Source: Chryseobacterium gleum (GTDB taxonomy: Bacteria > Bacteroidota > Bacteroidia > Flavobacteriales_C > GCA-002722245). From it: a stretch of DNA of 39,971 bases. Position numbers and translations under genes: made by a program. Below, one piece after another: positions 9,005-17,927 of this stretch (positions are counted from its first letter, which is position 1; each line of letters begins with the position of its first letter). The stretch lies in contig CAMBXP010000015.1 in the NCBI GenBank assembly GCA_945871895.1, positions 1-39,971 on the forward strand, in the 5' to 3' direction. The notes below the pieces were generated by a model, which saw only the letters and a program-made list of their open reading frames with translations, had not been told where the DNA came from and did no database searches.

Positions 9005-10515
9005 TTTTCTATAAAAGCTTTTATTTCCTCAAACCAAATTCTGTCGTTATTCAAGCGTGGAATTTTATTTTGTCCGCCCAACTTATTCTTGCTTTTTAGC
9101 CACTCATAAAAAGTGCCTTTCTTAACCGCAATAATTTGAGGAGCTCTCAATATCATATCCTGATATCGTTTGGTTTCATAATCGGAATTTAAAGATTTTA
9201 AAGCATTATCTAAACAATAATTAAATTTAGTGAGGTCGGCGGGTACATTTTCAAACTCAATAATCCATTCGTGTGCACCACTTTTATTTTCTTTGAAAAA
9301 CACTGGAGCAGCAGAGTACTCAGTTACATTTACATTACATTTTTCCGCAGCAATTTCAATAGCTTTATCGGCATTGCTCACCATTAATTCTTCGCCAAAA
9401 ACATTGATAAATTGTTTTGTTCTTCCATCAATTACAAAACGATGTGGTTGAGTAGAAGTAAATTTGATGGTGTCGCCCAGTTGATATCTCCACAAACCTG
9501 CGTTGGTACTAATAACTACTGCATATGTTTTTCCTTTTTCCACATCTGAAAGGGTGATGGTTTTGGGTTCCTTTTGATTAAATTCCTCGTAGGGCATAAA
9601 CTCATAAAAGATCCCGTAATCCAGCATTAGTAAAAAATCATTGATGCTGTTTTGGGGCTGAATACCAAAGAAGCCTTCAGAGGCATTGTATATTTCGATA
9701 CATTTTAATTTTTTTGAAGGGAAAAATGCATTCATCTGCTCGTGAAACGGCTGTAGCTTGATGCCTCCATGCATGTACATTTCTAAATTTGGCCAAACTT
9801 CTTCTATATTTTTTTTACCTGCTTTCTCTAGTACTTTTTTGAAGAAAACCATCGTCCATGAAGGTACGCCAGAAATGGAAGTGATATTTTGATGAATGGT
9901 TTCTTCGGCCATTTTATCAATTTTCTCTTCCCATTTTCCTGAAAAAGTAACGGCTCTGCTCGGACTCCTCATTTTTCGCACCCAATAAGGAAGGTTGTCA
10001 ATCAAGATTGCTGAAAGATCTCCTATGTAGCTGTCTTTATCCAGTGGATTTATTTCGTGACTTCCGCCTAAAGTCAGACTTCTTCCAGTAAATATTTTTG
10101 TGTTAGGAAACTCCTTGCAATGAAAAGAGAGAATGTCTTTTCCTGCTCTGTAATGACAGTTAAATAAGGCCTCTTTGCTTACAGGAATATATTTACTTTT
10201 GTCGTTGGTGGTGCCCGATGATTTGGCAAACCAATTTATTTTTGTGGGCCACAACAAGTTTTGCTCGCCTTTTAAATTGCGTTCAATCCATGGAAAGAAA
10301 TCTTCATAACTCTGCAAAGGAATTTTCTTCTTAAAATCGTCGTAAGATTTGATGTCGTTGAAGCCATATTCTATTCCGAATTCTGTTGCTGAAGCCTTTT
10401 GAATGAGATGCTCTAAAGTCCTTTCTTGTGTTTTTAATGGGGCATCAATAAATTTATGAATTCGCTTTTGGCGATTCTTCATAATATACACTATAATAGA
10501 GTTGAGCAGAGGCAT
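9001..10515 (-). CDS. GH3 auxin-responsive promoter family protein (acyl-adenylating fold)
   Basis: FAKSSGTTNDKSKYIPVSKEAL, YNASEGFFGIQ, GLWRYQLGDTIKFTS motifs; 504 aa. Confidence 0.92.
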   Translation of the reverse strand: MPLLNSIIVYIMKNRQKRIHKFIDAPLKTQERTLEHLIQKASATEFGIEYGFNDIKSYDDFKKKIPLQSYEDFFPWIERNLKGEQNLLWPTKINWFAKSSGTTNDKSKYIPVSKEALFNCHYRAGKDILSFHCKEFPNTKIFTGRSLTLGGSHEINPLDKDSYIGDLSAILIDNLPYWVRKMRSPSRAVTFSGKWEEKIDKMAEETIHQNITSISGVPSWTMVFFKKVLEKAGKKNIEEVWPNLEMYMHGGIKLQPFHEQMNAFFPSKKLKCIEIYNASEGFFGIQPQNSINDFLLMLDYGIFYEFMPYEEFNQKEPKTITLSDVEKGKTYAVVISTNAGLWRYQLGDTIKFTSTQPHRFVIDGRTKQFINVFGEELMVSNADKAIEIAAEKCNVNVTEYSAAPVFFKENKSGAHEWIIEFENVPADLTKFNYCLDNALKSLNSDYETKRYQDMILRAPQIIAVKKGTFYEWLKSKNKLGGQNKIPRLNNDRIWFEEIKAFIEK

Positions 10516-12296
10516 TAATCAATTATAATTTCCCCAGGTAAACGTGTTTGAATTCCTTTCATAGATTGCATTTGGTAAAGCAATTTCATGATGGCATTGT
10601 AGTTTCCTTTAAGTTCGGGGTTTTTTTCAATTGCACTATTTATTTCAACAGAAGAAATGCCTTTGAGTAAATCTTTCCATTGAAATTCTTGTTTAGGGAA
10701 GTTAGTGATATGATAAGCAGATAATTTTGCTTCTTTTGCTGCCCAAGCTATCGCGTCATCTAGGCCGCCAATTGCATCTATGAGGCCAATTCTAAGTGCG
10801 TCAGTTCCGCTCCAAACTCTTCCTCTTCCCAGGCTATCGGCCATTGCAACGGAGATTTTTCTGCCTTCCGCTACCCTTTGCTTAAAAAGTTCATAAACAT
10901 TCGCTATCTCGGCGGCGATAATCGCTTTTTCTTGTTCCGTCATTTTTCTATCGGCAGCTGCAAAATCACTATGTTTGTTGGTGTTCACGCCGTCGAAATG
11001 CACGCCTATTTTGTTTTCAAACAGTTCTTGCATATTAAATAAGATGCCGAATACACCTATTGAGCCGGTGATGGTATTTGCCTGTGCAAAAATCTTGTTC
11101 GATTTACAAGCGATATAATATCCACCTGAAGCGGCAACATCACCCATAGATATTACCACGGGCTTTTTCTTTGCGGTGAGTTCTACTTCTCGCAAAATAT
11201 TTTCAGATGCTAATGCGCTTCCTCCCGGCGAATTGATTCTTATTACCAATGCTTTAATATTACTGTCTTCTCTTATTTTTTTTAGCCCTTTAATAAAGGT
11301 TACATCGCCAATTTGTTCATGGTCTCCTTTACCATCAATTATTTCACCTTCGGCATACAACACGGCTATTTCGCTGCTGTGGGGTGCTATTTCTTCAAGA
11401 TTCTCTAGTTCTTTACTTTTTACGTAGCGATTCATACTTACTAAAGGTGCGCTTTGGTTAGATGATTTTTTGAGATAGTTTTCCAGTTCATCACGGTAAA
11501 AAAGTTTATCTACCAATTTGGAGTTTAAGGCATTTTGTCCATTTAGAATAACCAAACTATCGGCGATAATGTTGAGTTGTTTTGTGGTGATTTTCCTGTC
11601 TTGTGAAATTTCACTTAAAATATTGCTCCAAATAGAACCTACTAAAACTTTCGATTGTTCTTCATTGGCGCTGCTCATCGAATCCATTTCAAAGGGTTCA
11701 ATAGCACTTTTGTATTTGCCTTGCCGAAAAATTTGAGGTTCAACGCCTAATTTCTGCAGCAAACTGCTGAAGTATAGATGTTTTACAGTCAAGCCTTTAA
11801 ATTCAATATTTCCATGAGGATTAAGGAATATTTCATTCGCGCATGAAGCTAAGTAGTAGTCGGCTTGAGAATAAGAACTACCATAACTAAATACCTTTTT
11901 TCCCTTTTTTTTGAAATCACTAAGCATTTTTCGTAATTCGCTAATGTTGGCTATTCCTGCCGACAAGCCCGAGAAATCTAGCACAACACCTTTAATTAAT
12001 GCGTCTTTTTCGGCAAGGCTCAATCCTTTTTTTATTTCCTCTAATGAATTTTCGTTTTCATTGCTTAGTACCTGCAGTGGATTGTCGTTTTTCCTGTCGT
12101 TTATAATCCCTTCTAATGCTATTTTAAGGTATGTTGCTTCGGTAATTTGCACAGATATGTCATTATCTCCAGTATCTAATTTGCTGATAAAAACGCCAAC
12201 TACAGCAAACAAAATCAGGATGCTGACTACTGCAAAAACGATTTTACCAACCAGATAGGCGGTCAAACTTCCCCAAAATGAATGTTTAAAGCTCAT
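10515..12296 (-). CDS. sppA: Signal peptide peptidase SppA (67K-type)
   Basis: Tandem S49 domains; VIRINSPGGSALASENI and VAASGGYYIA; 593 aa. Confidence 0.95.
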   Translation of the reverse strand: MSFKHSFWGSLTAYLVGKIVFAVVSILILFAVVGVFISKLDTGDNDISVQITEATYLKIALEGIINDRKNDNPLQVLSNENENSLEEIKKGLSLAEKDALIKGVVLDFSGLSAGIANISELRKMLSDFKKKGKKVFSYGSSYSQADYYLASCANEIFLNPHGNIEFKGLTVKHLYFSSLLQKLGVEPQIFRQGKYKSAIEPFEMDSMSSANEEQSKVLVGSIWSNILSEISQDRKITTKQLNIIADSLVILNGQNALNSKLVDKLFYRDELENYLKKSSNQSAPLVSMNRYVKSKELENLEEIAPHSSEIAVLYAEGEIIDGKGDHEQIGDVTFIKGLKKIREDSNIKALVIRINSPGGSALASENILREVELTAKKKPVVISMGDVAASGGYYIACKSNKIFAQANTITGSIGVFGILFNMQELFENKIGVHFDGVNTNKHSDFAAADRKMTEQEKAIIAAEIANVYELFKQRVAEGRKISVAMADSLGRGRVWSGTDALRIGLIDAIGGLDDAIAWAAKEAKLSAYHITNFPKQEFQWKDLLKGISSVEINSAIEKNPELKGNYNAIMKLLYQMQSMKGIQTRLPGEIIID

Positions 12297-12314
12297 GTGA
12301 ATTTAATGTTTGCT

Positions 12315-12322
12315 CAAAAGTA
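12315..12322 (-). promoter_or_regulatory. Minus-strand -7 box for sppA
   Basis: Reverse complement TACTTTTG, matching TAnnTTTG, 18 nt before the sppA ATG. Confidence 0.45.
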
Positions 12323-12346
12323 CGTTAAATTGTTTATTCATTAGTG

Positions 12347-12354
12347 TACCTTTG
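12347..12354 (+). promoter_or_regulatory. -7 box for folK (nearly leaderless arrangement)
   Basis: TACCTTTG ends 6 nt before ATG 12361. Confidence 0.5.
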
Positions 12355-12360
12355 TGCTTC

Positions 12361-12849
12361 ATGAAAGATTTATACCTTTTATTGGGCAGCAACCAAGGCG
12401 ATAGTAAACAATATCTTAAGCAAGCTTTAGATAAAATTAATGTGCAGTTGGGGAAGGTCCTTAAAATATCGAAAATTTATGAAAGTGAGCCCTGGGGATT
12501 TAAAGCCGAGCAATCTTTTGTGAATCAAGCTGTATTGCTCAAAAGTGAGTTGGAGCCTCTGGAAATACTTCGTAAGGTGAAAAACATCGAAAAGGAAGTG
12601 GGGAGGGTACCAACCAGTAGTTTGCAGTATGAGTCACGCATCATCGATATAGACATCTTATTGTACGATAGCGAAGTGTTCTCCGCCGAGAACTTACATA
12701 TTCCGCATCTTAGCTTTCATCAAAGAAGGTTCGCTCTTTTGCCTGTTGTAGAAATAAGTCCGCTTTTTTTTCACCCTTACTACAATTGCACCATGGAAAC
12801 ATTGTTAAGAAATTGTGATGACAATTCCGCAGTGTTGGCTTTGGAATAG
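12361..12849 (+). CDS. folK: 2-amino-4-hydroxy-6-hydroxymethyldihydropteridine diphosphokinase
   Basis: MKDLYLLLGSNQGDSKQYL..., YESEPWGF, ESRIIDIDILLYD, HIPHLSFHQRRFALLPV; start moved downstream of the ORF track's alternative start. Confidence 0.95.
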   Translation: MKDLYLLLGSNQGDSKQYLKQALDKINVQLGKVLKISKIYESEPWGFKAEQSFVNQAVLLKSELEPLEILRKVKNIEKEVGRVPTSSLQYESRIIDIDILLYDSEVFSAENLHIPHLSFHQRRFALLPVVEISPLFFHPYYNCTMETLLRNCDDNSAVLALE

Positions 12850-12938
12850 TTCTCATTAAAAAAAAATCAAATGTTTTGTGAAAACTAAAACATTGTTTAT
12901 CATTGTACCAAATTATAGCATTATTTAAATATTTAATC

Positions 12939-14447
12939 ATGAAATTGAAATCATTACTAGCTGCGGGAACTTTTCTTTTATTGGGAGTTTCAGCGCTTAA
13001 GGCTCAGGAAACTTCAACTACCTCTGCTGCTGCTGAACCAGCAAAACTTAAGTTTGTCGAAAGATTGTCTTTCGGAGTTAACTTTGGGTCGAACTTGACC
13101 TACACCGATCTTAAACAATATGATTTTGGTTTAGCTACCAAATATCATTCTGAGTTAGGTTGGGGTGCTGGCTTAACTGGTATGTATGCATTGAACTCTA
13201 TCTTTGCTGTTCAAGGTCAGTTGAACTATGGTACAATTAACGGAACACACCGTTTAGGCACTGGTACTAGCTATAAAAAACACAAAGCATCATACGATCA
13301 CTATTTTACAGGTGATTTATTCGAATACACATTAGATTTGAATGTGAACATTACAAATTTATTGTTCAACCCTAAACACCAATTGCGTAAATATTATGTT
13401 TATGGCTTTGTGGGTGCAGGTTTAACTTCATTCAGATCCGTAAGATATCAGTTAGCGAGTGATAATCAGGACACTGATCCAATTTTATCTTACGAAGGAT
13501 ACAATGCTAAAGACTTAGCTAACAGCAAAGTGGCTAGAACGAATGAGGTGGTTATTCCTATGGGCTTAGGTGTTAGATACAAATTGAATTCTAATTGGTC
13601 TGTTACTCTAGAAACTAGCGGTAGATACATGAGATCTGATAAATTAGATGCATTTGTTGCTGGTGAAGCTAAAGATGTTTACCAATATACTAATGCTGGA
13701 GTTCTTTACAGCTTCTCTAGTAGAATCGACGAGCCTGAGTCTAAATCAGTAGTTGAAGATATAGCTAGAATGAACGAGTTAATTGACGGTTTTGGTGATA
13801 AAGATGGTGACGGTGTTGCTGATAGATATGACAAAGACCAAAATACTCCAGCGGGTGTTAAAGCATATGCTGATGGTACTTCAGTTGATTCAGATGGTGA
13901 CGGTGTTGCTGATTACTTAGATAAAGAGAAATTCTCTAACGCTGGAGCTACAGTTGACGAGAATGGTGTAGAATCTGATGCTGACGCTGACCGTGTTGCT
14001 GATAGCAGAGATTTAGAGCCAAACACCGCTAAAGATGCTCAAGTGGATGTTGCTGGTGTAACGATCAAAACAGGGGGTGCAACTTCTATCACAGGTGGTA
14101 CAACAGGTTCTTCTTACAATGCAACTAGTTTACCTTCTATCTATTTCGATGTTAATTCATCTAAGTTAGATTTCAAATCTTACGATGCTGTAACTACTAT
14201 TGCTAGAGCAATGAAAAACAATAGTAACTTGAAATTGGTAGTTGTTGGTCACGCAGATGCTCAAGGTTCTTCTGATTTCAACAAAAAATTAGGATTGAGA
14301 AGAGCTGAATCAGTTGTTGCTTACTTAGTTAAAGTTTACGGTATTGATAAATCAAGATTGTCTGCTGATACAAAAGGTTCTTCTGACTTATTAACAAAAC
14401 AGAAAAGCTCGATGGCCGACAGACGTGTTGACATCATGACGAAATAA
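12939..14447 (+). CDS. OmpA family outer membrane protein with DGDGVADRxD (thrombospondin type 3-like) repeats
   Basis: MKLKSLLAAGTFLLLGVSALKAQE signal peptide, N-terminal beta-barrel, D-rich repeats, C-terminal OmpA domain IYFDVNSSKLDFKSYDAV...VVGHADAQGSSDFNKKLGLRRAESV. Confidence 0.93.
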   Translation: MKLKSLLAAGTFLLLGVSALKAQETSTTSAAAEPAKLKFVERLSFGVNFGSNLTYTDLKQYDFGLATKYHSELGWGAGLTGMYALNSIFAVQGQLNYGTINGTHRLGTGTSYKKHKASYDHYFTGDLFEYTLDLNVNITNLLFNPKHQLRKYYVYGFVGAGLTSFRSVRYQLASDNQDTDPILSYEGYNAKDLANSKVARTNEVVIPMGLGVRYKLNSNWSVTLETSGRYMRSDKLDAFVAGEAKDVYQYTNAGVLYSFSSRIDEPESKSVVEDIARMNELIDGFGDKDGDGVADRYDKDQNTPAGVKAYADGTSVDSDGDGVADYLDKEKFSNAGATVDENGVESDADADRVADSRDLEPNTAKDAQVDVAGVTIKTGGATSITGGTTGSSYNATSLPSIYFDVNSSKLDFKSYDAVTTIARAMKNNSNLKLVVVGHADAQGSSDFNKKLGLRRAESVVAYLVKVYGIDKSRLSADTKGSSDLLTKQKSSMADRRVDIMTK

Positions 14448-14472
14448 TACGAACAAGATTAAATATTACGAA

Positions 14473-14503
14473 AAACCCTCGGTCGAAAGGCCGAGGGTTT
14501 TTT
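14473..14503 (+). terminator. Rho-independent terminator after the ompA-like gene
   Basis: AAACCCTCGG-tcgaaagg-CCGAGGGTTTTTT. Confidence 0.9.
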
Positions 14504-14519
14504 GTTTGTGCAAATTTTC

Positions 14520-14538
14520 TTGACGGAACGCCCCTACA
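14520..14538. repeat. TGTAGGGGCGTTCCGTCA half-element (reverse orientation)
   Basis: TTGACGGAACGCCCCTACA; reverse complement matches the 7483 copy (GTAGGGGCGT[T]CCGTCA). Confidence 0.5.
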
Positions 14539-15064
14539 TTTTTAATTTCACAAAGAAATCCCAAACCAAAATACCTGCACAAACAGATACATTTAGAGAG
14601 TGTTTAGTGCCAAATTGAGGTACTTCTATACATAAGTCGCTTGCTTTGATTATATCTTCGCCAACGCCCTCTACTTCATTTCCCATAACAATAGCGTATT
14701 TTTCATTTTTACTGGGCTTAAAATCATTAAGAAATACTGGATTCTCCACTTGTTCAATGGAGATGATTTTAAAGCCTCTCATTTTTAAATCTGCAATTCC
14801 ATCAAGAGGATTTTCGAAGTGTTTCCAGTTTACCGATTCTGTTGCCCCTAAAGCAGTTTTCTGTATTTCACGATGAGGAGGAGTAGCTGTAATACCCAAT
14901 AAATAGATTCCTTCCAAGAGAAAAGAATCGGCTGTTCTAAAAATTGAACCAACATTATTCAAACTCCTTACATTATCTAAAACTATAATTACCTGCGTTT
15001 TCTCTTGCTTCTTAAAGTCGACCACACTCAAGCGATTGAGTTCATCCATGCTAAGTTTCTTCAT
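14534..15064 (-). CDS. TrmH/SpoU family RNA 2'-O-methyltransferase
   Basis: VIIVLDNVRSLNNVGSIFRTADSFLLEGIYLLGITATPP, YAIVMGNEVEGVGEDII, IEVPQFGTKHSLNVSVCAGILVWDF, the three SPOUT motifs. Confidence 0.93.
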   Translation of the reverse strand: MKKLSMDELNRLSVVDFKKQEKTQVIIVLDNVRSLNNVGSIFRTADSFLLEGIYLLGITATPPHREIQKTALGATESVNWKHFENPLDGIADLKMRGFKIISIEQVENPVFLNDFKPSKNEKYAIVMGNEVEGVGEDIIKASDLCIEVPQFGTKHSLNVSVCAGILVWDFFVKLKM

Positions 15065-15118
15065 TGTTTCTGTATAAAATGTTAATATAAATGTATCCTT
15101 ATTTCCCTGCTAAACTGC

Positions 15119-17761
15119 ATGCTTTTCTATATTTACCAAGCAAACTATTTCAACGTGCAAGAAAAGCCTACCAAAGATAAAAATGAAACGCCATTAATGA
15201 AGCAATACAATGGCGTTAAAGAAAAGTATCCCGATGCTTTGGTGTTGTTTCGCGTGGGAGATTTTTATGAGACTTTTGGTGAAGATGCCGTTAAGACTTC
15301 CAAAATTTTAGGAATAGTTCTCACCAAGCGATCTAATGGAACAGCTTCTGAAGTGGCGCTGGCTGGTTTTCCACATCATTCTTTGGAGACCTATTTACCT
15401 AAGTTGGTGAAGGCCGGACAGCGTGTTGCGGTGTGCGACCAGTTAGAAGATCCCAAGATGACCAAACCCATCGTAAAACGAGGGGTTACAGAAGTTGTCA
15501 CTCCAGGAGTTGCCATAAGCGACAGGGTTTTGGAGCACAAAAGCAACAATTATTTGGCAGCAGTTACTATTGATAGGGCTAAAGCTGGATTGGCCCTGGT
15601 GGATATTAGTACAGGTGAATTATATGTTACTGAAGGTGATTTCGCGTATATCGCTAAAACCCTTAGTAGCTTTCAGCCTAAGGAGGTTTTGTTTGCCAAG
15701 AATAAGGCACAAAAATTCACCGAATTGTTTGGTAGTAGATATTATACTTATGGCTTGGAAGATTGGGTGTTTGGAGAAGATTATGCCAAAGAACAGATTC
15801 AAAAACAATTTGAAACCGATAGCTTAAAAGGTTATGGAATAGATAAGGAAACGTTATCGGTAATTTCGGTAGGCGCCATCATTCATTATCTGCATTACAA
15901 TCAGCAAGACAATTTAAAGCACATCAATAAAATCTCTCGTATTGTTAGCGATGATTATGTGTGGTTGGATCCTTTTACCATTCGCAATTTAGAGTTGATT
16001 TATTCGCCCAATGTGGGTGCTATTACTTTGCTCGATATTATTGATCAAACGCTTACGCCTATGGGCGGCCGAATGCTTCGCAAATGGATGGTGTTGCCTT
16101 TGAAGGATAAGGAAAAAATAAATCAACGACATGAAGTAGTTTCTTTTTTACTTCAAAACAAAGAAAAGGCCGATGATGTTCGCCGCATTTTAAGTGTGAT
16201 AAGCGATATAGAAAGAATAGCTTCTAAAATTGCCATGGCGCGCGTTTCACCTAAGGAAATATGGTTGCTTAAAGAGTCATTGGTAGCGGTTTCAAAATTG
16301 AAATTGTTGAGCGATTCTTCTTCCAAAGTTTTTACTGATTTAATGCACGAACTCAACGATTGTATCGCCTTTATTCAGCAAGTAGAGAAAATATTGTATC
16401 CCGAACCTCCATCAATGATTGGCAAAGGAAGATTGATTGCAGATGGCGTAGACAAAGCATTAGATGACTATCGTACTTTGTCGACCGATTCTAAAAACTA
16501 TTTGCTCGACGTTCAAAAAAGAGAGAGTGAGCAAACGGGTATTTCATCTTTAAAGATTTCATACAACAATGTTTTTGGTTATTTCATTGAAGTGCGACAT
16601 GCGCATAAAGATAAAGTGCCAGTTACTTGGATTCGAAAACAGACATTGGTCAATGCCGAGCGATATATTACCGAAGAATTGAAGGAATTTGAAACTAAGA
16701 TTCTTCAGGCTGAAGATAGAATCAATGAGATCGAAACGCGTTTATACAATGAACTGGTTTCTGAAGCAGCAAATTACATTTCTATTTTGCAGAAAAACGC
16801 ATCGGTCATTGGTATGTTAGATTGTTTGGTGGGTTTTGCTAAACAGGCTATAGACAATAATTATATTCGTCCGGAAATCGATGATTCTTTAATTATTGAT
16901 ATTAAAGACGGCCGACATCCTGTTATTGAAAAGAGCTTGCCTTTAGGAGAGAAATATGTGGCTAACGATATTTTCTTGGATGATAAAGAGCAACAAATCA
17001 TAATGGTAACCGGACCGAACATGTCGGGTAAATCAGCTCTCTTGCGTCAAACAGCTTTGATTGTACTCATGGCCCAAATAGGCTCTTTCGTGCCCGCTAA
17101 GAAAGCAAAAATAGGTGTGGTCGATAAAATTTTCACACGCGTAGGTGCATCTGATAATATTTCCACAGGCGAATCTACTTTCATGGTGGAGATGAACGAA
17201 ACGGCTAATATTTTAAATAATCTTTCCGAACGCTCTTTGATTTTACTAGATGAAATTGGTAGAGGAACCAGCACCTACGATGGTATTTCCATTGCTTGGT
17301 CGATTGCCGAATACATTCACGAATATCCACTCTTTAAATCTAAAACGTTATTTGCCACGCATTATCACGAGCTCAACGAAATGACCAATCTTTTCGAAAG
17401 AGTGAAGAATTATCACGTTTCTGTGAAAGAGGTAGATGCTAAAATTATCTTTTTGAGAAAATTGGTTCCGGGAGGCAGCGAACATAGTTTTGGTATTCAT
17501 GTGGCTAAATTGGCGGGCTTACCGAAATTGGTGATAAGCAAGGCCAATGCGGTGTTGAAAAAATTGGAGGAGCAACGCGAAACCAAGGGGTCTCCTATAT
17601 TAGCCAAACAAGAAAGTGCGGATATGCAATTGAGTTTTTTTCAACTCGACGACCCTTTGTTGGAAGAAATAAAAGATGATTTGAAAAGTTTAGATATCAA
17701 TACACTTACTCCTGTAGAAGCTTTGATGAAATTAAGTGAGATAAAAAGGAGATTGACCTAA
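15119..17761 (+). CDS. mutS: DNA mismatch repair protein MutS
   Basis: TPLMKQYNGVKEKYPDALVLFRVGDFYETFGEDA and VTGPNMSGKSALLRQTALIVLMAQIGSFVPA; ~880 aa (true start may be slightly downstream). Confidence 0.98.
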   Translation: MLFYIYQANYFNVQEKPTKDKNETPLMKQYNGVKEKYPDALVLFRVGDFYETFGEDAVKTSKILGIVLTKRSNGTASEVALAGFPHHSLETYLPKLVKAGQRVAVCDQLEDPKMTKPIVKRGVTEVVTPGVAISDRVLEHKSNNYLAAVTIDRAKAGLALVDISTGELYVTEGDFAYIAKTLSSFQPKEVLFAKNKAQKFTELFGSRYYTYGLEDWVFGEDYAKEQIQKQFETDSLKGYGIDKETLSVISVGAIIHYLHYNQQDNLKHINKISRIVSDDYVWLDPFTIRNLELIYSPNVGAITLLDIIDQTLTPMGGRMLRKWMVLPLKDKEKINQRHEVVSFLLQNKEKADDVRRILSVISDIERIASKIAMARVSPKEIWLLKESLVAVSKLKLLSDSSSKVFTDLMHELNDCIAFIQQVEKILYPEPPSMIGKGRLIADGVDKALDDYRTLSTDSKNYLLDVQKRESEQTGISSLKISYNNVFGYFIEVRHAHKDKVPVTWIRKQTLVNAERYITEELKEFETKILQAEDRINEIETRLYNELVSEAANYISILQKNASVIGMLDCLVGFAKQAIDNNYIRPEIDDSLIIDIKDGRHPVIEKSLPLGEKYVANDIFLDDKEQQIIMVTGPNMSGKSALLRQTALIVLMAQIGSFVPAKKAKIGVVDKIFTRVGASDNISTGESTFMVEMNETANILNNLSERSLILLDEIGRGTSTYDGISIAWSIAEYIHEYPLFKSKTLFATHYHELNEMTNLFERVKNYHVSVKEVDAKIIFLRKLVPGGSEHSFGIHVAKLAGLPKLVISKANAVLKKLEEQRETKGSPILAKQESADMQLSFFQLDDPLLEEIKDDLKSLDINTLTPVEALMKLSEIKRRLT

Positions 17762-17786
17762 CTTTATTTTTTTTGTAATTCACATG

Positions 17787-17870
17787 TAAGCTATTCGTCT
17801 TATTTTTGCAGCCGTTTACCGATAATGTTAAGCTATTCGTCTTATTTTTGCAGCCGTTTACCGATAATGT
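17787..17870 (+). repeat. Perfect 42-bp tandem duplication carrying a promoter -7 box
   Basis: TAAGCTATTCGTCTTATTTTTGCAGCCGTTTACCGATAATGT at 17787-17828 and 17829-17870; each contains TATTTTTG (17801-17808, 17843-17850). Confidence 0.9.
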
Positions 17871-17927
17871 ATTGACTTTCTTCACATGTTCATTATCTTC
17901 GCTTAACATTGCTAACCATAAGAGTAA

